Shown in pieces: positions 1 to 5,779 of a stretch of 7,058 bases of DNA (position 1 is the first letter of the stretch; each line of letters begins with the position of its first letter). The position numbers and the translations under genes are program-made. The notes beneath the pieces were generated by a model that worked only from the letters and a program-made list of their open reading frames with translations, was not told where the DNA came from and searched no databases. Source of the DNA: Bacteroidales bacterium (lineage in GTDB: Bacteria; Bacteroidota; Bacteroidia; Bacteroidales; UBA4181); the NCBI GenBank assembly GCA_031259205.1, contig JAIRLS010000252.1, forward strand, positions 1-7,058. The letters are read 5' to 3'.

Positions 1-26
1 AATTCTTCTGACCTCCACGAATACAC

Positions 27-80
27 GAATGTAGAGGCGCACGGCGTGCGCCTGAATGTAGAGACGCACGGCGTGCGTCT
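27..80. repeat. Tandem pair of 27-nt units, each carrying a 19-nt palindrome
   Basis: Two head-to-tail 27-nt units (27-53 and 54-80) start with GAATGTAGA and differ at only two positions. Each contains an exact palindrome with a single central G: 35-53 (AGGCGCACG/G/CGTGCGCCT) and 62-80 (AGACGCACG/G/CGTGCGTCT). The two differences fall on opposite arms, so a G-C pair in the first copy is an A-T pair in the second and the symmetry is kept. There is no reading frame here and no U-tract that would make either one a terminator. It looks like a short interspersed palindromic repeat of the kind scattered between genes in some Bacteroidota. Family membership is inferred from type, not from a search. 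Confidence 0.85.
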
Positions 81-109
81 GAAAAGCCATCCGCTTTGGA
101 GAATGCGGA

Positions 110-126
110 ACGTCCTGAAAGGACGT
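110..126. repeat. Small inverted repeat (6-bp stem, 5-nt loop)
   Basis: ACGTCC (110-115) and GGACGT (121-126) flank the loop TGAAA. The stem is short and would mean little alone, but it sits 30 nt past the tandem palindromes and 11 nt before a 9-bp hairpin, so it appears to belong to the same palindrome cluster. Confidence 0.55.
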
Positions 127-135
127 AACTTTCAT

Positions 136-160
136 AACCGCAGGTCAACGACCTGCGGAA
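136..160. repeat. Palindromic hairpin, copy A of a two-copy family
   Basis: CCGCAGGTC (138-146) pairs perfectly over 9 bp with GACCTGCGG (150-158), leaving a 3-nt loop AAC. It aligns with a second hairpin at 282-306: counted from the first CC to the final GGAA, 19 of 23 positions match, including the shared core GGTCA.CGACC. No U-tract follows on either strand, so a role as an intrinsic terminator is not supported. Confidence 0.8.
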
Positions 161-178
161 GCCTGTCCATAACTTCTT

Positions 179-257
179 CTGCCTGAACCGTAAGCTCGAC
201 GCAGTCAAAGGCAGTACTTGTCCTGCCTTTGACTGCGTCAATTTTCAATTCAGGCAG
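179..257. repeat. Nested inverted repeat with a 17-bp perfect inner stem
   Basis: The inner arms are 198-214 and 223-239, a perfect 17-bp inverted repeat (GACGCAGTCAAAGGCAG and its complement) with an 8-nt loop TACTTGTC. An outer 9-bp pair, CTGCCTGAA (179-187) and TTCAGGCAG (249-257), encloses it, with 10 and 9 nt of unpaired sequence between the two stems. A third 8-bp pair, GGAAGCCT (157-164) and AGGCTTCC (273-280), encloses both. On the plus strand the inner stem is followed by AATTTTC, a weak T-run, so a terminator is possible but there is no upstream plus-strand gene in view for it to serve. Confidence 0.8.
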
Positions 258-312
258 CCGCACTGCTGCGGGAGGCTTCCTTTCCACCGGTCAGCGACCG
301 GCGGAAAGGAAG
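258..312. repeat. Palindromic hairpins, including copy B of the two-copy family
   Basis: A small 5-bp hairpin (CCGCA 258-262, TGCGG 267-271) is followed by a long one. In the long one, CTTCCTTTCC (276-285) pairs with GGAAAGGAAG (303-312) over 10 bp. After one A/C mismatch, CCGGTC (287-292) pairs with GACCGG (296-301) around the loop AGC. The apical part is the relative of the hairpin at 136-160. The 5' arm (273-280) can alternatively pair with 157-164, so two mutually exclusive folds are possible. No T-run follows on either strand. Confidence 0.8.
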
Positions 313-456
313 AGGGATAGTAAGAAAGCGGGAAACAAAACACGGATGAAACAATCCACTGACCCATAGCGCCTCTATAAAAGGATTAACCTGAATTTTC
401 AATTTTCAATTCATCGCAATTTTCGCTCGCGTGAAGTATAAAAATGTGAAGTGAGG
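313..456. other. Gene-free spacer downstream of the PAP2 gene
   Basis: Together with the palindromes to its left, this completes a 456-nt gene-free stretch. The only repeated word seen is the 14-mer CAATTTTCAATTCA at 239-252 and 400-413, low-complexity sequence. GATTAACCT (384-392) and AGGTTAATC (454-462) form a 9-bp inverted pair that overlaps the stop codon of the minus-strand gene. Read on the minus strand, the second arm is followed by CTTTTATAG. With a 61-nt loop this is at best a weak terminator candidate. No tRNA or other RNA gene was recognised. Confidence 0.5.
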
Positions 457-1359
457 TTAATCAATGATTTTAAACCGGAGAAACAGCAGGTATAACAAAA
501 CGCCTGCCACCAGCCCGCCTGCCACGTCGATGAGATAGTGCGCCTTGATGTAGACAGTGGAGCACAGCAGGATGAAAAAAAGCGGCAGGGCATAGCGGAA
601 CAATTCCCGGCAATGTCTGAAGATGAAAATCAACACTATCAGCGTAATACCTACATGGGAACTGGGAAAAGCGCCTGTCGGCTTTTCGGCGACGGATTGA
701 AGAAAACGCATGACGTCGCAGAAAAGATAACCGTCGGGTACTTCGTTTGCCGGAGCGGAAAAATAAAACTGAGGGCCTGTTACCGGAAAGACGGAAAAAA
801 TCAGGTAAAAGCAATAAAACGATCCGATAAAGAGCAGAATAGCCTTGTCGACAATGTCTTTCCGGAAAAACCAGCACCAGAGAACCGTGCCGAAAAAAAT
901 GAAATAGTAGGAAAAATATCCGAAATACATCAATTCGCTGAACCATGCCTGCGGCAGACAGCGACTAAATTCGAGACTGGGTTGGCAACCGAACAGGATG
1001 CTGTCGGCGTTCATGAAAAAACGGTCGAGGTTGTCGAAAATCAGCAGGTTAAAATGATATGTTTCAGGATACCAATAGTTGAGCATGATAATGGGGAAAA
1101 TACGTCTTGCGACTGCCAGCGCCGGCGATGAGGCGTGCCTGTCGAGCCACGCGACGAAAAAAATCCAGCCGGCCGCCGCAGCCCGCACTGCATAATGCAT
1201 CCACAGAAAGTCCAGCCGGCCGGTAAAAAATGCGAGGTATCCCGCCGTAATACCGATATACAGCAGCGTGGCATATTCAACTCCCAAAAGACGGTAACTT
1301 CTCAGTAAGTGAAGAAAACGACGGCCTCCGGAAGTATCGGAATAATTAAAACCTGACAT
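457..1359 (-). CDS. PAP2-superfamily integral membrane protein (Aur1/PAP2_3-like)
   Basis: The 300-residue protein is strongly hydrophobic with about six to eight membrane segments (roughly residues 24-46, 52-71, 141-165, 172-193, 234-248, 254-272 and 274-295). Seen: PSSH at 232-235 (the second phosphatase signature) and HYLID with H274 and D278 (the third), followed by a GG-rich helix. FPVTGP at 191-196 precedes them, as in Aur1-like proteins. From family knowledge, the two histidines form the phosphoenzyme and act as acid/base, with the site facing away from the cytoplasm. The arginine six residues before the last histidine in classical PAP2 enzymes is threonine here (T268), which fits the PAP2_3/Aur1-like branch. 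Substrate is unknown: a lipid phosphate phosphatase or a head-group transferase on sphingolipid or inositol lipid are both possible. The ATG is the first start available because an in-frame TGA lies directly before it. The gene is transcribed alone, divergent from tpiA. Confidence 0.8.
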   Translation of the reverse strand: MSGFNYSDTSGGRRFLHLLRSYRLLGVEYATLLYIGITAGYLAFFTGRLDFLWMHYAVRAAAAGWIFFVAWLDRHASSPALAVARRIFPIIMLNYWYPETYHFNLLIFDNLDRFFMNADSILFGCQPSLEFSRCLPQAWFSELMYFGYFSYYFIFFGTVLWCWFFRKDIVDKAILLFIGSFYCFYLIFSVFPVTGPQFYFSAPANEVPDGYLFCDVMRFLQSVAEKPTGAFPSSHVGITLIVLIFIFRHCRELFRYALPLFFILLCSTVYIKAHYLIDVAGGLVAGVLLYLLFLRFKIID

Positions 1360-1500
1360 TCAACGAAGTAAAAAATGTACGTTGGAAACCTCTCCGGCAT
1401 TGACGAAAACCGGAAAAAAGCGCCTGCCGGCGAAACACAAACAAAAGAACAGAATTATTGACAGATGAAACTTCATTATTGTTTTGAGTGTTAAAATTTG

Positions 1501-1530
1501 CAAAATTAGACATTATTTATCAAATACAAA
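1501..1530 (-). promoter_or_regulatory. Candidate Bacteroidota promoter for the PAP2 gene
   Basis: On the minus strand TAATTTTG (1508 to 1501) matches the Bacteroidota -7 consensus TAnnTTTG. TTTG (1530 to 1527) could be the -33 box. The spacer is 18 nt, one short of the usual 19-21, which lowers confidence. Transcription would begin near 1494 and give a leader of about 135 nt. Confidence 0.4.
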
Positions 1531-1721
1531 ATAATTGTCCGGACTGTCACAGAATCAACGCATTAAAATTCGAGGAACTTGACGGGGAAATTTTTGTTCC
1601 ATGTAGTTTTCGGTCTTTTTGAGCGTAAAGATTCTTTTCCTCCGGCAATACGGCCGAAATTTGTTGATATTGACACGGTTCTTATTTTTTTGTGCATTTT
1701 CCCTGCAATACGCTCTCTGAT

Positions 1722-1752
1722 TTTGCGGTTTTCGTATTTTGATGTAACTTTG
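1722..1752 (+). promoter_or_regulatory. Bacteroidota-type promoter of the tpiA-nadB-sufB operon
   Basis: TTTG at 1722-1725 and TAACTTTG at 1745-1752 match both elements of the Bacteroidota primary-sigma consensus (TTTG, 19-21 nt, TAnnTTTG) with a 19-nt spacer. Transcription would start around 1758-1760, leaving a short leader of about 20 nt before the tpiA ATG. That leaves no room for a riboswitch. No Shine-Dalgarno sequence is seen before the ATG, which is normal for this phylum. Confidence 0.8.
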
Positions 1753-1778
1753 GGGCTTATTTTAATAGTGTAAAAAAT

Positions 1779-2534
1779 ATGAGAAAGTATATAGTAGCAG
1801 GCAATTGGAAGATGAACAAGAGTCTTGCGGAAGGAATCCGGCTGGCCGAAGAGGTAAATGCAGCCGTAGAAAAGGCAGGGGAGTTGAAATGCGAGGTCGT
1901 GATAGCGCCGCCTTTCCTGCATCTCACGGAAGTGAGCAAGGTAGTGGGCAAAAAGGTGAGCCTTGCTGCCCAGAACTGTGCTGCGGAAGCGTCGGGCGCA
2001 TACACCGGCGAAGTGTCGGCAGGCATGTTGCAGAGCGCCGGTATTCCTTATGTTATCACAGGTCATTCCGAACGTCGCACCTATTATGGCGAAACCGACG
2101 CTATTCTGGCAAAAAAAACGGCACAGGCGCTGGCCAGCGGATTGAAAGTCATTTTCTGCATTGGCGAGGAATTGTCGCAACGTGACAGCGGCAAATACTT
2201 CGAAACAGTAAAAAGCCAGATTGAAAACGGATTGTTTCAACTGTCCGCCGCCGAATTTAAGAATATCGTCATTGCCTACGAGCCGGTATGGGCTATCGGT
2301 ACCGGACGCACCGCCACATCCGGGCAAGCGCAGGAAGTACATGCCTTTATTCGCAAAATCCTTGCCGGAAAATACGGACAGCAGGTTGCCGACGACGTCG
2401 CCATACTGTATGGCGGAAGTTGCAATGAAAACAATGCAGGGGAACTTTTCGCACAGCCCGACATTGACGGCGGACTGATCGGCGGAGCATCCCTGACGGC
2501 TGAAAAATTTATCAGGATTGTCACCGCTTTTTGA
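1779..2534 (+). CDS. tpiA: Triosephosphate isomerase
   Basis: This cytoplasmic enzyme interconverts dihydroxyacetone phosphate and glyceraldehyde 3-phosphate in glycolysis and gluconeogenesis. The 251 residues are full length for a TIM-barrel isomerase. Seen: GNWKMN at 8-13 with substrate-binding N9 and K11; GHSERR at 95-100 with the electrophile H96; AYEPVWAIGTG at 166-176 with the catalytic base E168 and the mobile loop; YGGS at 211-214; and GLIGGASL at 232-239, which forms the phosphate-binding site. All key residues are intact. The ATG gives the standard family N-terminus (MRKYIVAGNWKMN). It is the first gene of the operon, close behind a consensus promoter, and its TGA lies 18 nt before nadB. 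It sets the level of DHAP, the second substrate of quinolinate synthase, so pairing with nadB makes metabolic sense (inference). Confidence 0.97.
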   Translation: MRKYIVAGNWKMNKSLAEGIRLAEEVNAAVEKAGELKCEVVIAPPFLHLTEVSKVVGKKVSLAAQNCAAEASGAYTGEVSAGMLQSAGIPYVITGHSERRTYYGETDAILAKKTAQALASGLKVIFCIGEELSQRDSGKYFETVKSQIENGLFQLSAAEFKNIVIAYEPVWAIGTGRTATSGQAQEVHAFIRKILAGKYGQQVADDVAILYGGSCNENNAGELFAQPDIDGGLIGGASLTAEKFIRIVTAF

Positions 2535-2552
2535 GGTCATCATCCTGACGAA

Positions 2553-4130
2553 ATGAAGGCGGAAGTCGATTTTCTGGTCATCGGGTCGGGGCTGGCAGGC
2601 TTGAGTTTCGCACTGAAAGTGGCCCCCTGGGGCAAGGTGTGCATAGTAACCAAAACGACGCTGGACGATACCAACACCCGCCATGCCCAGGGAGGAATCG
2701 CAGCCGTTACCGGATCGGGCGACTCGTATGAAAAACACGTCGCCGATACGCTTATTGCCGGCGACGGGCTGTGCGACGAAGAGGTAGTGCGCATGGTAGT
2801 GAAGGAAGCGCCCGAACAGATCAGGCAACTGATCGAATGGGGTACGCAATTCGACCGCACCGGCGCCGGCGCTTTCGACCTGCACAAAGAAGGCGGACAC
2901 AGCGAATATCGCATCCTTCACCACAAGGACAGTACCGGCTTAGAGATTCAGCGTGCCCTGTCGGAAATGGCACGCCGGCATCCCAACATCACCATCCTCG
3001 AAAATCACTTCGCTGTGGACGTTATCACGCAGCACCATCTCGGAAAGTTAGTCAAACGGTACCATCCGGATACGGAATGTTACGGAGCCTACCTGCTGGA
3101 TATCGCCCATAACCGCACCATCGCCATGACAGCGAAAATTTCCATGATGGCCACCGGCGGTACCGGCAACCTCTACTCCACTACCACCAATCCGCTTATC
3201 GCCACCGGTGACGGAATAGCTATGGTATACCGCGCCAAAGGCATTATCGACAACATGGAATTTATACAGTTCCACCCTACTTCCCTTTACTATCCGGGCG
3301 AAAAACCCTCCTTCCTGATCACGGAAGCCTTGCGCGGCTTCGGCGCCGTACTGCGAACACTCGACGGCAACGAGTTCATGCACAAGCATGATCCGCGCGG
3401 TTCTCTCGCGTCGCGCGACATCGTAGCACGCGCCATCGACCACGAAATGAAAGTCAGAGGCGATGAACACGTGTACCTCGACGCTACACGCACGCCACAC
3501 GGGGAGCTTAAAACGCACTTCCCCAATATTTACGAAAAATGCCTGAGTATCGGCATAGATATTACCAAAGATTACATACCGGTGATTCCGGCAGCGCATT
3601 ACCAGTGCGGCGGCATCAAAGTGGACATGAAAGGCCGCAGCAGCATCAACCGCTTATATGCAGCCGGCGAAACGGCATGTACCGGATTGCACGGCGCCAA
3701 CCGGTTAGCGTCCAACTCGCTGCTCGAAGCGCTGGTATATGCCAACAATGCGGCTCAAGACGCCCTGTCGTATTTCAACGCCTGCCGTATCCCGGAAAAC
3801 ATTCCCGAATGGAACACCGAAGGCACGGCGCATCCCGAAGAAATGGTGCTTATCACGCAAAATTACAAGGAAATGCAACAAATCATGAGCAACTATGTCG
3901 GTATTGTCCGTTCAAATCTTCGTCTGAAAAGGGCTGCCGACCGTTTGCAAATCATCTACGAAGAAACGGAAGCGCTGTATGCCAAAACAACGCTGTCCGT
4001 TCAACTGTGCGAACTGCGCAACATGATCAATGCCGGATACTTAGTCATCAAAAGCGCACAGGCGCGTCACGAAAGCACCGGACTGCACTGCACCATTGAT
4101 TATCCCCACAGGAAGCCTAATCCCGGATAA
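2553..4130 (+). CDS. nadB: L-aspartate oxidase
   Basis: This flavoprotein oxidises L-aspartate to iminoaspartate, the first step of de novo NAD synthesis. NadA then condenses the product with DHAP to form quinolinate. At 525 residues it is slightly shorter than E. coli NadB (about 540). Seen: the FAD dinucleotide motif GSGLAG at 11-16; TRHAQGGIAA at 42-51; GGHSEYR at 114-120, with E118 at the position of the E. coli active-site glutamate; HPT at 241-243; SRDIVARA at 287-294, whose R288 matches the E. coli catalytic arginine; HYQCGG at 349-354, whose H349 matches the catalytic histidine; and the FAD-binding GLHGANRLASNSLLEALVY at 378-396. The last 50 or so residues are the helical C-terminal domain with RHESTGLH. 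Correspondences are recalled, not computed. These residues favour NadB over the related fumarate reductase and succinate dehydrogenase flavoproteins. It is the middle gene of the operon. nadA and nadC are not in the window. Confidence 0.95.
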   Translation: MKAEVDFLVIGSGLAGLSFALKVAPWGKVCIVTKTTLDDTNTRHAQGGIAAVTGSGDSYEKHVADTLIAGDGLCDEEVVRMVVKEAPEQIRQLIEWGTQFDRTGAGAFDLHKEGGHSEYRILHHKDSTGLEIQRALSEMARRHPNITILENHFAVDVITQHHLGKLVKRYHPDTECYGAYLLDIAHNRTIAMTAKISMMATGGTGNLYSTTTNPLIATGDGIAMVYRAKGIIDNMEFIQFHPTSLYYPGEKPSFLITEALRGFGAVLRTLDGNEFMHKHDPRGSLASRDIVARAIDHEMKVRGDEHVYLDATRTPHGELKTHFPNIYEKCLSIGIDITKDYIPVIPAAHYQCGGIKVDMKGRSSINRLYAAGETACTGLHGANRLASNSLLEALVYANNAAQDALSYFNACRIPENIPEWNTEGTAHPEEMVLITQNYKEMQQIMSNYVGIVRSNLRLKRAADRLQIIYEETEALYAKTTLSVQLCELRNMINAGYLVIKSAQARHESTGLHCTIDYPHRKPNPG

Positions 4131-4136
4131 AGAAAA

Positions 4137-5582
4137 GTGAAAGAACAGGATGACATATTAAGGAAAGCGACGCAACGGGAATACGAACACGGCTTTGTTA
4201 CCCCCGTCGAAACGGAAATGCTGCCCAAAGGTTTGAATGAAGACACCATCCGGCTGATTTCAAGAAAAAAGGACGAACCGGCATTCCTGCTGGATTTCCG
4301 GCTAAAGGCGTTCCGTCAATGGCAAAAAATGAAAATGCCCCGATGGGCGCATCTCGACATACCGGACATCGATTATCAGGACATTATCTATTATGCAGCG
4401 CCCAAACAGCGGCCGGTACTGGAAAGCATGGATGAAGTGGATCCCGAACTTCGCAAAACATTTGAAAAATTAGGTATTCCGCTGGAAGAACAAAAAATGC
4501 TGGCAGGCGTAGCCGTCGACGCCGTAATGGACAGCGTATCGGTAAAAACCACTTTTCGCGAAGAACTGGCCAAATACGGCATCATTTTCTGTTCATTCGG
4601 CGAAGCAGTGCACAATCACCCCGATCTGGTGAAACAATACATGGGAACAGTGGTGCCTCCGGGCGATAACTTTTTCGCAGCCCTCAATTCCGCCGTATTC
4701 AGCGACGGTTCATTCTGCTATATCCCCAAAGGCGTGCGTTCCCCGATGGAACTGTCCACCTACTTCCGTATCAACGCCGCCAATACGGGACAGTTTGAAC
4801 GGACGCTCCTGATTGCCGACGAAGGAGCTTACGTGTCGTATCTCGAAGGATGCACCGCCCCGCAACGCGACGAAAACCAGCTTCATGCCGCTATTGTGGA
4901 AATCGTAGTAATGAAAAATGCGGAAGTAAAATATTCTACCGTACAAAACTGGTATCCGGGCGACAGGAACGGAAAAGGCGGAATTTTCAATTTTGTCACC
5001 AAACGCGGCATTTGCAAAGGCGACCATGCAAAACTCTCATGGACACAGGTAGAAACCGGTTCCGCCATCACGTGGAAATATCCGAGTTGCATACTGCAAG
5101 GCCATTGTTCCTCAGGCGATTTTTTTTCGGTAGCGTTGACCAACAACCGGCAACAGGCGGATACCGGCACCAAAATGATTCATATCGGAAAAAACACCCA
5201 CAGCAGAATTGTTTCCAAAGGTATTTCCGCCGGACACAGCCAAAACAGCTATCGAGGGCTGGTGAAAGTAATGGAAGGCGCCGAAAATGCGCGTAACTTT
5301 TCGCAATGCGACTCCCTTCTGCTGGGCGACCGGTGCGGAGCGCACACATTCCCCCGCATGGAAGTCGGCAACACTTCATCCCTCGTGGAACACGAAGCCA
5401 CAACTTCAAAAATCAGCGACGAACAACTGTTCTATTGCCGTCAGCGGGGCATCTCATCCGAAGATGCTATCGGTCTGATTGTAAACGGCTATGCTCGTGA
5501 AGTCATCAACAAACTGCCGATGGAATTTGCAGTAGAAGCGCAAAAATTGCTGTCTGTCTGTCTGGAAGGAAGTACAGGATGA
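4137..5582 (+). CDS. sufB: Fe-S cluster assembly scaffold SufB
   Basis: SufB is the core scaffold of the cytoplasmic SufBC2D complex on which Fe-S clusters are built from sulfur delivered by SufS. The 481 residues are complete: the N-terminal helical region (GLNEDTIRLIS at 32-42, then the FRLKAFRQW stretch), the beta-helix core, and the C-terminal block QCDSLLLGDRCGAHT (390-404), VEHEATTSKISDEQLFYC (417-434) and EFAVEAQKLLS (463-473). C391 and E420 match the E. coli residues C405 and E434, which are reported as important for cluster assembly (ungapped C-terminal alignment from memory). The start is GTG; it is preferred because the family similarity begins right there and the next in-frame ATG would delete 27 residues. 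It lies only 6 nt after the nadB stop, in the same frame, which implies translational coupling. No sufC, sufD or sufS follows, which is unusual for this family. Confidence 0.95.
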   Translation: MKEQDDILRKATQREYEHGFVTPVETEMLPKGLNEDTIRLISRKKDEPAFLLDFRLKAFRQWQKMKMPRWAHLDIPDIDYQDIIYYAAPKQRPVLESMDEVDPELRKTFEKLGIPLEEQKMLAGVAVDAVMDSVSVKTTFREELAKYGIIFCSFGEAVHNHPDLVKQYMGTVVPPGDNFFAALNSAVFSDGSFCYIPKGVRSPMELSTYFRINAANTGQFERTLLIADEGAYVSYLEGCTAPQRDENQLHAAIVEIVVMKNAEVKYSTVQNWYPGDRNGKGGIFNFVTKRGICKGDHAKLSWTQVETGSAITWKYPSCILQGHCSSGDFFSVALTNNRQQADTGTKMIHIGKNTHSRIVSKGISAGHSQNSYRGLVKVMEGAENARNFSQCDSLLLGDRCGAHTFPRMEVGNTSSLVEHEATTSKISDEQLFYCRQRGISSEDAIGLIVNGYAREVINKLPMEFAVEAQKLLSVCLEGSTG

Positions 5583-5779
5583 AAACACGGAATTGAGTAT
5601 CCGGGACGGTAATCCCTGCGAGGACTGTCATGTACCCCGATTTTCGGACAGCAAGTAAAGACAAAAAAGTATAAATTTGCGGGATGAAAAGCAAGCGAAT
5701 ATTCACGAGCCTCTTTAACCCAACTTGGCCAAAATCACCCCAAAATAAGGGAAAACGAGCACGCAGAGACGCGCCTAAA
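5583..5779. other. Short convergent intergenic region after sufB
   Basis: These 197 nt hold no convincing gene. An ATG overlaps the sufB stop (ATGA, 5579-5582) but opens only five codons before TGA. TAAATTTG at 5672-5679 matches the -7 promoter element without a -33 partner at the right distance. A 39-codon frame begins at the ATG at 5684 (MKSKRIFTSLFN...) and ends in the 3' end of the opposite gene; it resembles nothing known. No strong terminator is visible for either converging gene: the best inverted pair, CTGTC (5625-5629) with GACAG (5647-5651), has only 5 bp and no T-run after it. Confidence 0.55.

Larger units (their letters stand above)
1360..1778. other. Divergent intergenic region between the PAP2 gene and tpiA
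   Basis: This 419-nt stretch holds no convincing gene. The most AT-rich part (about 1441-1560) contains the candidate minus-strand promoter and an inverted repeat, ATTATTT (1512-1518) with AAATAAT (1529-1535). Nearer the PAP2 start are weak inverted pairs: CAACG (1361-1365) with CGTTG (1380-1384), and TCCGG (1393-1397) with CCGGA (1410-1414). These would lie in the PAP2 leader. Its right end carries the tpiA promoter. A TTG-started 64-codon frame at 1579-1773 overlaps that promoter and resembles nothing known, so it is not called. Confidence 0.6.

Noticed and set aside
27..312. CRISPR array
   Set aside because: The repeats are palindromes of different sequence with no constant repeat and no regular spacers; only the first two units are near identical, and they abut directly.
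384..462. Possible terminator of the PAP2 gene (9-bp inverted pair followed by CTTTTATAG on the minus strand)
   Set aside because: The 61-nt loop and AT-rich stem make a functional intrinsic terminator unlikely, so it is only mentioned in the spacer entry.
538..1131. Plus-strand open frame of 197 codons inside the PAP2 gene
   Set aside because: The opposite strand carries a coherent membrane protein with PAP2 motifs; this frame gives a hydrophilic product with no recognisable domain.
1579..1773. Small 64-codon TTG-started frame before tpiA
   Set aside because: It overlaps the consensus tpiA promoter, has a rare start codon and matches no known family.
1563..2924. Long minus-strand open frame (453 codons) opposite tpiA and nadB
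   Set aside because: It is antisense to two genes with all their catalytic motifs intact, its composition follows their codon pattern, and it resembles no protein family.
5572..5658. Frameshifted SufB tail in the +1 frame with a CEDC motif
   Set aside because: SufB ends normally at the family's usual C-terminus (LEGSTG), no slippery site was seen, and the frame is only a chance extension.
5763..5775. Half copy of the left-end palindrome (shared AGAGACGC)
   Set aside because: Only eight identical bases and no partner arm; it could easily be chance in GC-rich sequence.
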